From CAISDA01 sp050258555 (GTDB taxonomy: Bacteria > Bacteroidota > Ignavibacteria > UBA10030 > UBA8401): a DNA stretch of 64,000 nt. The DNA lies in NCBI GenBank assembly GCA_050258555.1, contig JBLMZA010000046.1, positions 1 to 64,000 on the forward strand, written 5' to 3'. The notes beneath the pieces were generated by a model. It was not told the DNA's origin. It did not search any database and was given only the letters and a program-made list of their open reading frames with translations. How positions within the stretch are numbered: the stretch's first letter is position 1; every line of letters starts with the position of its first letter. The position numbers and the translations under genes were made by a program. Below, piece by piece: positions 25,671-33,591 of this stretch.

Positions 25671-27146
25671 ATGAAATCAACGACACTTGCGTTCTATGCG
25701 GCCGTGGTCTTTGCCGTTGCCGTGCTCGGCGGCTGTTCGGAATCCGCTCCGAGCGGCCCCGACAAGAGCCTCGGCGGCGCGACGGTGACGAAATACGTCG
25801 CGATCGGCAACAGCCTCACCGCCGGTTATCAATCCAATGCCCTCTACGCTTCGGCGCAGGCATACAGCTATCCGAATCTCATCGCCTCGCAGTTGAAGGA
25901 AGCCGGCGCGCCGCTCGGCTCGTTCGAACAGCCGCTGTATTCCGATCCCGGCACGCCCGATCCGGCCACCGGCAAGGCCGCGCGCTATGAGATCATCAGC
26001 CTTTCGGGTCCGGTGATCGGTCCGAAGGGACTCGCCCCCGGCTCCCCGCTCAATGCCACGCTCGCCCGTCCGTACGACAACCTCGGCATTCCGGGCATCG
26101 TCATCGCGAGCTTCACCGATGAGACGAACTTCACGAAGAATCCGCTCGTCGATCTCGTGCTTCGCAGCGCGGGCGGTTTCCCGAAAAGCATTTACGGGCA
26201 CGTGCAGGCGCTTGCCGCCAACCCGGCGACCAAGCCCGATCTCGTGACGTTCTGGCTCGGCAACAACGACGTGCTCGGCTTTGCAACGAGCGGCGGTGCT
26301 TCTCCGGCCGCGCCGACGGCGACAGCCACATTCACGGCGCTCTACAACGACGCGCTGGCGAAGCTCCGCGCGACGCTTCCCCAGGCGAAGATCATGGTGG
26401 CCACGATTCCCGATGTCCGCGCCATTCCCTTCTTCTCGACCGTGGGACCGAAGATGGCCGCCGGCATCGCCGCCGCCAAGGCGCTCAATCCGACGATCCA
26501 GGGACTCTTCTACCAGAAGCACACGGAAACCGGCGTGGCATCGGGACTGACGAACCTCAATCAGCCGAACGATGTGATGATCACGCTCACCGGCATGGCC
26601 TATGCCGGATTGCTCGGAAAGCCGACGGGACAGTGGTACAAAGATAAAAAATATCCTGCGCTGCCGGCCGGCATCGATACGACGAAGCCCTTCGGATTCC
26701 ATCCGCAGAACCCCTGGCCGAATGCGCTCGTGCTCGATGAATCGGAACAGCTGACGGCGGGAACGGCCGTGGCGGAATTCAATGCGGCGATCAAGGCTGC
26801 CGCCGCGGCGAACAATGCGGCGGTGGTGGACATCAACGCTTTCTTCAACGACATTCGCATGAACGGCATCACGTTCGCCGGAGAGAAATATTCGACGGCG
26901 TACGTCTCGGGCGGACTCTTCAGCCTGGATGGCGTGCATCCTTCGTCGAAAGGCGCCGCGATCGTGGCCAACGAATTCATCCGCGTGATGAATGCGTCGT
27001 TCGGCATGAATGTCGGGTACTACGACGTGTCGAAGGCGCCCGGCATTCCGGCGCCTCTCGCGAAGTTCGCACCGAACGCTCCATTGCCGACCATTTCCTT
27101 TGAAGCGATGAAGAGCCTCGTTACGATGATGGGCGGCAGATTGTAA
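25671..27146 (+). CDS. SGNH-type esterase/lipase lipoprotein
   Basis: 491 residues from the ATG at 25671, with GGAG upstream. The signal peptide ends in a lipobox (VLGGC, Cys near 23). Block I is IGNSLTAG (GNSL rather than GDSL, catalytic Ser near 47), block III is WLGNNDVLG and block V is LDGVHPS, giving the Asp-His of the triad. So a membrane-anchored periplasmic or surface esterase acting on an unknown ester. It is the last gene of a three-gene unit and is followed by a strong terminator. Confidence 0.9.
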   Translation: MKSTTLAFYAAVVFAVAVLGGCSESAPSGPDKSLGGATVTKYVAIGNSLTAGYQSNALYASAQAYSYPNLIASQLKEAGAPLGSFEQPLYSDPGTPDPATGKAARYEIISLSGPVIGPKGLAPGSPLNATLARPYDNLGIPGIVIASFTDETNFTKNPLVDLVLRSAGGFPKSIYGHVQALAANPATKPDLVTFWLGNNDVLGFATSGGASPAAPTATATFTALYNDALAKLRATLPQAKIMVATIPDVRAIPFFSTVGPKMAAGIAAAKALNPTIQGLFYQKHTETGVASGLTNLNQPNDVMITLTGMAYAGLLGKPTGQWYKDKKYPALPAGIDTTKPFGFHPQNPWPNALVLDESEQLTAGTAVAEFNAAIKAAAAANNAAVVDINAFFNDIRMNGITFAGEKYSTAYVSGGLFSLDGVHPSSKGAAIVANEFIRVMNASFGMNVGYYDVSKAPGIPAPLAKFAPNAPLPTISFEAMKSLVTMMGGRL

Positions 27147-27170
27147 CGCGCTCAGATAGTCGATAAAACA

Positions 27171-27211
27171 AAGCCCCCGGTCTCCGCTCGTTGCGTGAGC
27201 GCCGGGGGCTT
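27171..27211. terminator. Bidirectional intrinsic terminator
   Basis: AAGCCCCCGG (27171-27180) pairs perfectly with CCGGGGGCTT (27202-27211). A T run follows on the plus strand and a weaker one on the minus strand. It lies between the convergent genes ending at 27146 and 27233. Confidence 0.9.
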
Positions 27212-27232
27212 TTCATTGTAATGAAGAAAATG

Positions 27233-28033
27233 CTATCTTTTTTTCCAGAGCACATCGGACGGCATCACATCCTCTCCTTCGAGCAGGCGCCGGCCGAATT
27301 CCCTGCCGAGCCGGTTCGCCATCTGATCGCGTTCGTCGTTCGCTCCCCCGGCCACGAACGCCGCTTCTCCCTCCTCCACGAAGTCGCCCAGAAGCGTCGC
27401 GATCGCCGATGAATTGGTGAAATACCGGACGAACGCCGATCCGAAGAAATGCTGCAGCTTGTCGCGGTCCGTGCCGGCGCGCCCGATGCTGTCCTGAAGA
27501 ATGTGCCCCGGCAGATTCTCATGCCGCACACGGAACGTGGAATCCGATTCGGTGGTCAGCGGAAGGTTCAGCACACCGAAGAATGGAATGCGCAGTCCGA
27601 GGCGGAAATGATCCATCGCGCCGAACATCGCAACCAGAAGCGCGTGCCGGATATCGCCGTCGGCGATTTCCATGGCCTTCATGAAGATGGCATCGGCGGC
27701 AATGGTGTCGTTGCACAGGCGCCGCAGAGCGCGGAAGCGCGGATCCCTGAGATAGCGCTTGAGACTGATCTGATCGCGCACAAGCGGAGGAAGCAGGCTT
27801 GCCGGATCGATGAACGCATCGCCATCGCTGTCGTAGAGAAGTCCGGAAACGGAAAGATCGGACGCGCGGCAGGAGTCGGAGCGCGGATGTGTCGGAGGCG
27901 CCGCCCCCAGGCTTCCTGCGGGAACGAGCAGCAGGAGGATTGCGGAAAAAAACAGGCTGCAGCAGACACTGGTCCTGCTGCAGCCGTATGATCGGTGCAC
28001 TCCGCGCGCAGCCGGTGCCGGCATGGCGCTCAC
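27233..28033 (-). CDS. Exported protein of unknown function
   Basis: 266 residues. A long basic N-region is followed by a hydrophobic segment at about 24-44 (SLFFSAILLLLVPAGSLGA), a signal peptide or anchor. The mature part contains DSDGDAFIDP, helical segments, and a conserved-looking DRDKLQHFFGSAFV followed by GDFVEEGEAAFV near the C-terminus. The His and acidic residues there could form a metal site. I do not recognise the family. It starts three bases after the stop of meaB and is the last gene of the long minus-strand run, ending at the terminator at 27171-27211. Confidence 0.75.
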   Translation of the reverse strand: MSAMPAPAARGVHRSYGCSRTSVCCSLFFSAILLLLVPAGSLGAAPPTHPRSDSCRASDLSVSGLLYDSDGDAFIDPASLLPPLVRDQISLKRYLRDPRFRALRRLCNDTIAADAIFMKAMEIADGDIRHALLVAMFGAMDHFRLGLRIPFFGVLNLPLTTESDSTFRVRHENLPGHILQDSIGRAGTDRDKLQHFFGSAFVRYFTNSSAIATLLGDFVEEGEAAFVAGGANDERDQMANRLGREFGRRLLEGEDVMPSDVLWKKR

Positions 28034-28036
28034 ACG

Positions 28037-28984
28037 TCAGCTCGTGAAATGTTTGAGCAGCATATCGGCCAGTTCGTACGGCGTCTGCTCGAGCGCCATC
28101 ACGGGAGCGAGTTCCGAATCGAGCATCGATGTGCGTTCCGGATTCCAGAAGTTGACATGCAGCTGATTGCGCACAATTTCCTCGACGCGCGTCTTCATCT
28201 TCAGCCGGCGGCGTTCGGCGAACGTGCCGTGGCGTTCCATATGCTCGCGGTGCTTTGCAATCATTGCGGCGATCTCGGCAATGCCCTGCCCCTCGCTCGC
28301 CACCGCCTGAAGAATGTCGGGCAGCCACGACGTCTCATCGTGCGGACGCATGCCGAGCGTCATCTTGATGGTGATGACTGCCTGGTTTGCGCCGGGACGG
28401 TCCGCTTTGTTCAGCACGAAGAAGTCGGCGATCTCCATCAGTCCCGCCTTCATCGCCTGGATGCCGTCGCCCGATTCGGGCACGAGCACGACGACGGTCG
28501 TATCGGCCGCAGCGGCGATATCGAGCTCCGATTGACCGACGCCGACGGTTTCATAGAGAATGATGTCCGTGCCGCTCGCATCGAGAATGTCGGCGCATTC
28601 GCGCGTTTTCTTCGAGAGCCCGCCCAGGCTGCCGCGCGAGGCCATGCTGCGGATGAAGACGCCGTCGTCCATCTCCACATCGGTCATCCGTACGCGGTCG
28701 CCCAGCAGCGCGCCGCCGGTGAACGGGCTCGTCGGGTCGATGGCGATGATGCCGACGCGCAGATTCTGCGTCCGGAAATGGGCGGCAAGCTTGTTCGTCA
28801 GCGTGCTCTTGCCCGCACCCGGAGGACCGGTGATGCCGATGCGGTATGCGCTGCCGGTGTGCTTGTAGATGGTGGAAAGTATTTCGGGGGCGAGCTCATC
28901 GTCGTTTTCGACGAGCGTGATCGCCCGCGCAATGGAGCGTCTGTCGCCTTTCAGTAATAGGTCGAGTGAAATATTCTTTTTCAT
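28037..28984 (-). CDS. meaB: MeaB/ArgK-type G3E GTPase, methylmalonyl-CoA mutase chaperone
   Basis: 315 residues. P-loop GPPGAGKSTLTNKL near 55, then DPTSPFTGGALLGDR, YETVGVGQSE (Walker B region) and LNKADRPGA (base recognition), all characteristic of MeaB/ArgK. MeaB guards and reloads the B12-dependent methylmalonyl-CoA mutase or a close relative. No mutase gene lies in the window, so the partner must be elsewhere. The ATG overlaps the stop of the upstream epimerase gene in an ATGA, indicating translational coupling. Confidence 0.93.
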   Translation of the reverse strand: MKKNISLDLLLKGDRRSIARAITLVENDDELAPEILSTIYKHTGSAYRIGITGPPGAGKSTLTNKLAAHFRTQNLRVGIIAIDPTSPFTGGALLGDRVRMTDVEMDDGVFIRSMASRGSLGGLSKKTRECADILDASGTDIILYETVGVGQSELDIAAAADTTVVVLVPESGDGIQAMKAGLMEIADFFVLNKADRPGANQAVITIKMTLGMRPHDETSWLPDILQAVASEGQGIAEIAAMIAKHREHMERHGTFAERRRLKMKTRVEEIVRNQLHVNFWNPERTSMLDSELAPVMALEQTPYELADMLLKHFTS

Positions 28985-29904
28985 GAATGTTTGGTTTTGA
29001 AGAATTCAACGGTCCGCCGCAGCCCCTCTTCGATCAAAATGGTCGGCTCCCATCCCAGGACCTCTTTCGCTTTGCGCGCAGTGATCACGCTGCGCATCTG
29101 CTCTCCGGCTTTGGCGGGCGCATGGACCTCTTCGGCGTTCGATCCGATCAGCACGCGGATGTAGTGAAAGAGCTGGTTCACATCCGTCTCGACGGCCGTA
29201 CCGATGTTGAAGATGTCCGATTTCGGATAGGTGAGCGCAAGCACGTTGGCCCGCACCACATCGCCCACGAACACGTAATCGCGCGTCTGCTTTCCGTCGC
29301 CGTTGATCACCGGCTGTTCGCCCTTGAGCATCCTGCTGGCGAAGATGGCGACCACGCCCGCTTCGCCGTGCGGATTCTGGCGCGGGCCGTAGATGTTCGC
29401 ATAGCGCAGGATGACATAATCGATTCCGTGCACGGCCTTATAGAAGAACAGGTACTTCTCCGTGCAGAGTTTCGTGATGCCGTAGGGAGACAGCGGCTGC
29501 GTCGCATGCTGCTCATCGGCCGGGAAGTAATCCTGTTCGCCGTAGATGGCGCCGCCGGTCGATGCGAAGATCACTTTCTTCACCTTGTATTTCACGGCGA
29601 ACTCCATCATATTCAGCATGCCGAGGATGTTCACCGAGGCGTCGAATTTCGGATCGGCGACGCTCTTGCGCACATCCATCTGCGCGGCGTGATGGCAGAT
29701 CACATCGATCGCGTGATGTTGGAAGATCGTTTCGAGCTCGGGCGACTGAATGTCCATCTCATAAAAGACCGCCTTGGGATTGATGTTCTCCCGGCGTCCG
29801 CTCGAGAGATTGTCCACGATAACGACGTTGTGTCCTTCCGCGATGAATGCATCGGAAATGTTCGATGCGATGAATCCGGCTCCGCCTGTGACGAGTATGT
29901 TCAT
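28981..29904 (-). CDS. NAD-dependent sugar-nucleotide epimerase/dehydratase
   Basis: 307 residues from the ATG at 29904; a longer upstream frame is out of character and would run into purD. The Rossmann motif GGAGFIASN is at about 7-15. VCHHAAQMDV, ASTGGAIYG and SPYGITK (Tyr-x-x-x-Lys active site) are typical of extended short-chain dehydrogenases such as GalE. The closest general type is UDP-glucose 4-epimerase. Likely supplies a sugar for surface glycans, in line with the glycosyltransferase three genes upstream. Exact substrate not determinable. Confidence 0.9.
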   Translation of the reverse strand: MNILVTGGAGFIASNISDAFIAEGHNVVIVDNLSSGRRENINPKAVFYEMDIQSPELETIFQHHAIDVICHHAAQMDVRKSVADPKFDASVNILGMLNMMEFAVKYKVKKVIFASTGGAIYGEQDYFPADEQHATQPLSPYGITKLCTEKYLFFYKAVHGIDYVILRYANIYGPRQNPHGEAGVVAIFASRMLKGEQPVINGDGKQTRDYVFVGDVVRANVLALTYPKSDIFNIGTAVETDVNQLFHYIRVLIGSNAEEVHAPAKAGEQMRSVITARKAKEVLGWEPTILIEEGLRRTVEFFKTKHS

Positions 29905-29948
29905 AGTCGTATGAGAATGATTGATGGTTGATGGAACAACGGTGATTG

Positions 29949-31235
29949 TCAGTGATGAGCCAGGCCCTTCCGGCCGATATCGCTCCGGTAGTACGCGCCG
30001 TCGAACGCGATTTTCTTCACGGCCGAGTACGCCGAGGCGATCGTTTCCGCAAGCTCGTGTCCGTAGCCGATGGCCGTCACGCCGAGCACGCGGCCTCCCC
30101 ATGTCACGATGCGGCCGGCATCGTTCTTTGTGCCCGCATGAAACGCGATCACGCCGTCCTCGGCATTGATGCTCTCGAGGCCGCGGATCTCTTTGCCCTT
30201 TTCGTAGGCATCCGGATAGCCGCCCGAGGCGAGCACGACGCAGACGGCAGCGGCGTTATGCGAGCGGATGGAAAGCGCATGGGCGCTTCGCGTGGCGCAT
30301 GCGGCCATGATCTCGGCCAGATCGCCGTCGATAAGCGGAAGGACGACCTGGGCTTCGGGATCTCCGAGACGGCAGTTGAATTCGACGACTTTCGGCCCTG
30401 CGGCGGTGATCATGATGCCGACGTAGAGACAGCCGCGGTAGGGCCTGCCTTCCTTGCGCATTCCTTCGAGCACCGGTTCGATGATTTCCCGCTTCACCCG
30501 CTCGATGACATCGGGCGATGCCACGCGCGCCGGCGCAAAGGCTCCCATGCCGCCCGTGTTCTTTCCCCGATCGCCGTCGAAGATCTGCTTGTGGTCCTGC
30601 GCCGGCTCCAGCAGCGCATATTGCGTGCCGTCTGTGAAGACGAAGACCGAGGCCTCTTCGCCCGTCATGAATTCCTCGACGACGATGCTGCTTCCGGCCT
30701 CGCCCAGCACATTGCCCCCGAAGAATTCCTCGATCACCTGGAGCGCCTCGCCGGCGGTGCGGCAGACGACGGCGCCCTTTCCTGCGGCGAGTCCGTCGGC
30801 CTTCAGCACGATGGGCATCGTCTGCGACACGATGTAGCGCTTCGCATCCTCTTCATGCGCACGATCGAAGGTCTCGTAGGCGGCAGTGGGAATGCCGTGA
30901 CGCTTCATGAAGTGCTTTGCAAACACCTTGCTCCCTTCCAGCGCCGAAGCGGCTTTCGACGGCCCGAAGATGGCGAGTCCGCCGGCCTCAAAGAGGTCGA
31001 CGATGCCCTTCACCAGCGGCACTTCGGGACCCACGACCGTAAGATCGATCTTCTGCGTCCGGGCGAACTGATAGAGCTGATCGAGATCGTCGGCAGCGAT
31101 GGGGACGCATTCAGCCAATTGCGCGATGCCGGGATTGCCGGGCGCACAGTAGAGCCTGTTGATGCGGGGACTTTGTTTCAGTTTCCAGACAAGGGCATGT
31201 TCGCGGCCGCCTGCGCCGATCACCAGCACATTCAT
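29949..31235 (-). CDS. purD: Phosphoribosylamine-glycine ligase
   Basis: 428 residues, full length. Makes glycinamide ribonucleotide, the second step of purine synthesis. Visible family blocks: MNVLVIGAGGREHAL at the N-terminus, GPEVPLVKGI, the ATP-grasp lysine segment VLKADGLAAGKG and the metal-binding FNCRLGDPEAQ. It lies five bases after the glycosyltransferase and in the same run as guaB, so two purine genes share an operon with envelope genes. Confidence 0.96.
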   Translation of the reverse strand: MNVLVIGAGGREHALVWKLKQSPRINRLYCAPGNPGIAQLAECVPIAADDLDQLYQFARTQKIDLTVVGPEVPLVKGIVDLFEAGGLAIFGPSKAASALEGSKVFAKHFMKRHGIPTAAYETFDRAHEEDAKRYIVSQTMPIVLKADGLAAGKGAVVCRTAGEALQVIEEFFGGNVLGEAGSSIVVEEFMTGEEASVFVFTDGTQYALLEPAQDHKQIFDGDRGKNTGGMGAFAPARVASPDVIERVKREIIEPVLEGMRKEGRPYRGCLYVGIMITAAGPKVVEFNCRLGDPEAQVVLPLIDGDLAEIMAACATRSAHALSIRSHNAAAVCVVLASGGYPDAYEKGKEIRGLESINAEDGVIAFHAGTKNDAGRIVTWGGRVLGVTAIGYGHELAETIASAYSAVKKIAFDGAYYRSDIGRKGLAHH

Positions 31236-31240
31236 GATTC

Positions 31241-32503
31241 TCAGTCCACAAGATTGATGAAGATTTTTGCGAGGTCTCCGGTGAGCGCCGCGCGGTTGTA
31301 TTTGTGTATCACGGCATCGTCGGCGCCGCGAAGGGTTTTGTTTCTGTAATCGGTGTAGAGCGTCTCGATCGCTTCGGCGATCGCGGGGATGTCTTTCGGA
31401 TCGACGCAGATGCCGTTCGCCTCTTCGATCGTCTGGCGCATGAAGCCTTCGGGCACGCAGCCGAGAATCTTCTTGCCCGTTCCGATATATTCATAGATCT
31501 TGCCGGGAGAGCTTTTGTCGTCGATCATCTTCACCCACAGCACGTCGGAGGCGAGAAGGTATTTCACGCATTGCCGGTGATCGAGATACCCGAGCGCATT
31601 CACCGCTTCGGTCAATCCGAGACGGTTGACGGTCCGGCCGTACTCGGCCGAGAAGGTGCCGACGAAGCACGCTTCGATCTTGTCGTGCCAGTCGGGATGC
31701 CGCTTGAAGACCTGAGCGAGCGCCTCGAGAAAATAATTCGGGTTCCTGTCCTCGTAGAACGTGCCCGAATAGGTGATGCGCATCTTCTCGGTGGCCGGCA
31801 GCGGGATGCCGTCGGTGATCTGCATATCCTCCGGATCGAATCCCTGCGAGATGATGGTGATATCGTTGTATGTCAGGAACTTGTAGCGTCGCAGGATCAT
31901 CTCTTTCACGCGCCGGCTCGCCGTCACGATGGCATCGGCCGAGCGCAGCACGCCGCGCTCGAGCCGGTAGTTGTAGAACTTATGGATGGGCGTGGGATAA
32001 AACTTGAACGGATAATCGACCCACGCGTCGCGGTAGTCGATGACCAGGGGGATCTTGAACTTTTCCTTGAGCGCCTTGCCGATCAGAAACGCGGTCTGCG
32101 GAGGAGCGGTGGCGAAGATGAGCTGATGGGGCTCTTCCTTCAGGAGCGCGGAGGCGGCCTTCACTGCCGCATGCTTCCATCCGATCTTGTTGTCGGGAAT
32201 GAAGAACGTGTCGGAGATACGGCTCAGGAATTTCCGCATGCGCTCGGAGGGCATCTTCACGACGCTTTTCCGGCGCAGCAGCCGGTTCGGATCGAGCGAA
32301 TCGGCGCGCACGATGCGGATGTTTCTTGCTTCGAGCTCGCGCAGCATCGACTCGTCCTTGGCGTAATAGCCGGTGTGCGACACGGTCAGCACGGTGGGCT
32401 GCCAGCCGTACTGTTCGAGGTACTTGACGAACTTCACTGTACGCTGCACGCCGCTCAGTCCGAGCGGCGGGAAGTAATATGCGATGACTAACACTTTTCT
32501 CAT
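31241..32503 (-). CDS. Glycosyltransferase family 4-like protein
   Basis: 420 residues. The N-terminal half has AYYFPPLGLSGVQRTVKF, the start typical of GT4-like enzymes, with a nucleotide-free Rossmann domain. The C-terminal half has ITYSGTFYEDRNP, YLDHRQCVKYLLASDVLW and the SSPGKIYEYIGTGK donor-binding segment with the expected Glu. It has no membrane segment and should work at the cytoplasmic face, transferring sugar from a nucleotide donor to a glycan or lipid acceptor. Substrates unknown. It is 10 bp from the M24 peptidase gene and 5 bp from purD. Confidence 0.9.
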   Translation of the reverse strand: MRKVLVIAYYFPPLGLSGVQRTVKFVKYLEQYGWQPTVLTVSHTGYYAKDESMLRELEARNIRIVRADSLDPNRLLRRKSVVKMPSERMRKFLSRISDTFFIPDNKIGWKHAAVKAASALLKEEPHQLIFATAPPQTAFLIGKALKEKFKIPLVIDYRDAWVDYPFKFYPTPIHKFYNYRLERGVLRSADAIVTASRRVKEMILRRYKFLTYNDITIISQGFDPEDMQITDGIPLPATEKMRITYSGTFYEDRNPNYFLEALAQVFKRHPDWHDKIEACFVGTFSAEYGRTVNRLGLTEAVNALGYLDHRQCVKYLLASDVLWVKMIDDKSSPGKIYEYIGTGKKILGCVPEGFMRQTIEEANGICVDPKDIPAIAEAIETLYTDYRNKTLRGADDAVIHKYNRAALTGDLAKIFINLVD

Positions 32504-32513
32504 TGTCGGAGGC

Positions 32514-33590
32514 TTACAGAATGATCAGTTCTTTAGGAGATGCGGTGATCACTTCGCATCCGCCGTTTCGGAGCACGACATCATCCTCGATGCGCACGCC
32601 GAACTGTCCGGACAGGTAGATGCCCGGTTCGATCGTGATGACCGCTCCTTCGGGGAGCGGCTGGTTGTTGGTCTTCGAGACTCTGGGCTCCTCATGGATC
32701 TGAAGTCCGATGCCATGGCCGAGCCCGTGAAGAAAATATTTTCCGTATCCATGCCGCGCAATCACGCGCCGCGCAGAGGCATCCAGCTGCCTGCCGGTGA
32801 TGCCGGGACGCGCGGCACGGACGCCGGTCTTCTGCGCCTCGAGCACGGCGGCATACACCTTTTTCATTGCGGCCGAGGCGCGCCCGACGGCGATGGTGCG
32901 CGTCATATCCGAATGATAGCCGCGGAAGACGCATCCGAAATCGAGCGTGATGAAATCGCCGGATGCGACCGCCCGCGCCGTGGGCCGGGCATGCGGAAGC
33001 GACGAATTCGGACCCGACGCCGCGATCACGTCGAAGGCGTCTTTTTCGGCGCCGTATCGGCGATGGCGGGATACGATTTCGGCGGCAATGTCGAGTTCGG
33101 TGATGCCGGGGCGGATAAGCGTGAGAAGATCGGTGAAAACGCGGTCCGATATGGCGGCTGCGGCGGCAAGATCCGCTATCTCCCCTTCATCCTTGCATGT
33201 CATGCACCGCTCGGCGATGAGCGATCCGGGCCGTATGGATGCTTCGCGCGCCTGGGCGCGCAGTTCGTCGATGAATTTATACGAACACACTTCCTCGTTG
33301 AAAACGATCGTGCCCAGCCCCTTGAACGCGCCGCCTTTGGCCGCCGCCTCGATGAGGCTGCCGCGCACGACCGTGCGGCGGAATGCAGGCACCTCGCTCG
33401 CGCTTTGCTCCTTGTACCGGAAATCCGTAAAGAACAGCGCCGAGCGCTGCGTGATGACGATCATGCCGTTCGAGCCGGAAAAGCCCGCGAAGTAGCGCAG
33501 GTGCGGACCGAAGGCGCTGATGAATGCATCGGCCTGCGCCTCGCGCAGCAGCGCGCGTAGGCGCCCGATGCGGCCGGTATGGAGTTCCAT
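32514..33590 (-). CDS. Xaa-Pro aminopeptidase-like M24B metallopeptidase
   Basis: 358 residues from the ATG at 33590, one base after the guaB stop; a start at 33635 would overlap guaB. The N-terminal creatinase-like domain is followed by the pita-bread catalytic domain. Metal ligands are seen in LDFGCVFRGYHSDMTRT (two Asp), GLGHGIGLQIHEEP (His), TIEPGIY (Glu) and VRIEDDVVL (Glu). This pattern matches prolidase or aminopeptidase P, which removes an N-terminal residue before proline. Cytoplasmic, with no signal peptide. Confidence 0.92.
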   Translation of the reverse strand: MELHTGRIGRLRALLREAQADAFISAFGPHLRYFAGFSGSNGMIVITQRSALFFTDFRYKEQSASEVPAFRRTVVRGSLIEAAAKGGAFKGLGTIVFNEEVCSYKFIDELRAQAREASIRPGSLIAERCMTCKDEGEIADLAAAAAISDRVFTDLLTLIRPGITELDIAAEIVSRHRRYGAEKDAFDVIAASGPNSSLPHARPTARAVASGDFITLDFGCVFRGYHSDMTRTIAVGRASAAMKKVYAAVLEAQKTGVRAARPGITGRQLDASARRVIARHGYGKYFLHGLGHGIGLQIHEEPRVSKTNNQPLPEGAVITIEPGIYLSGQFGVRIEDDVVLRNGGCEVITASPKELIIL

Positions 33591-33591
33591 G

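Noticed and set aside
29946..31349. 467-codon plus-strand frame opposite purD
   Set aside because: Antisense shadow with low-complexity His/Asp/Arg composition; purD on the minus strand is unambiguous.
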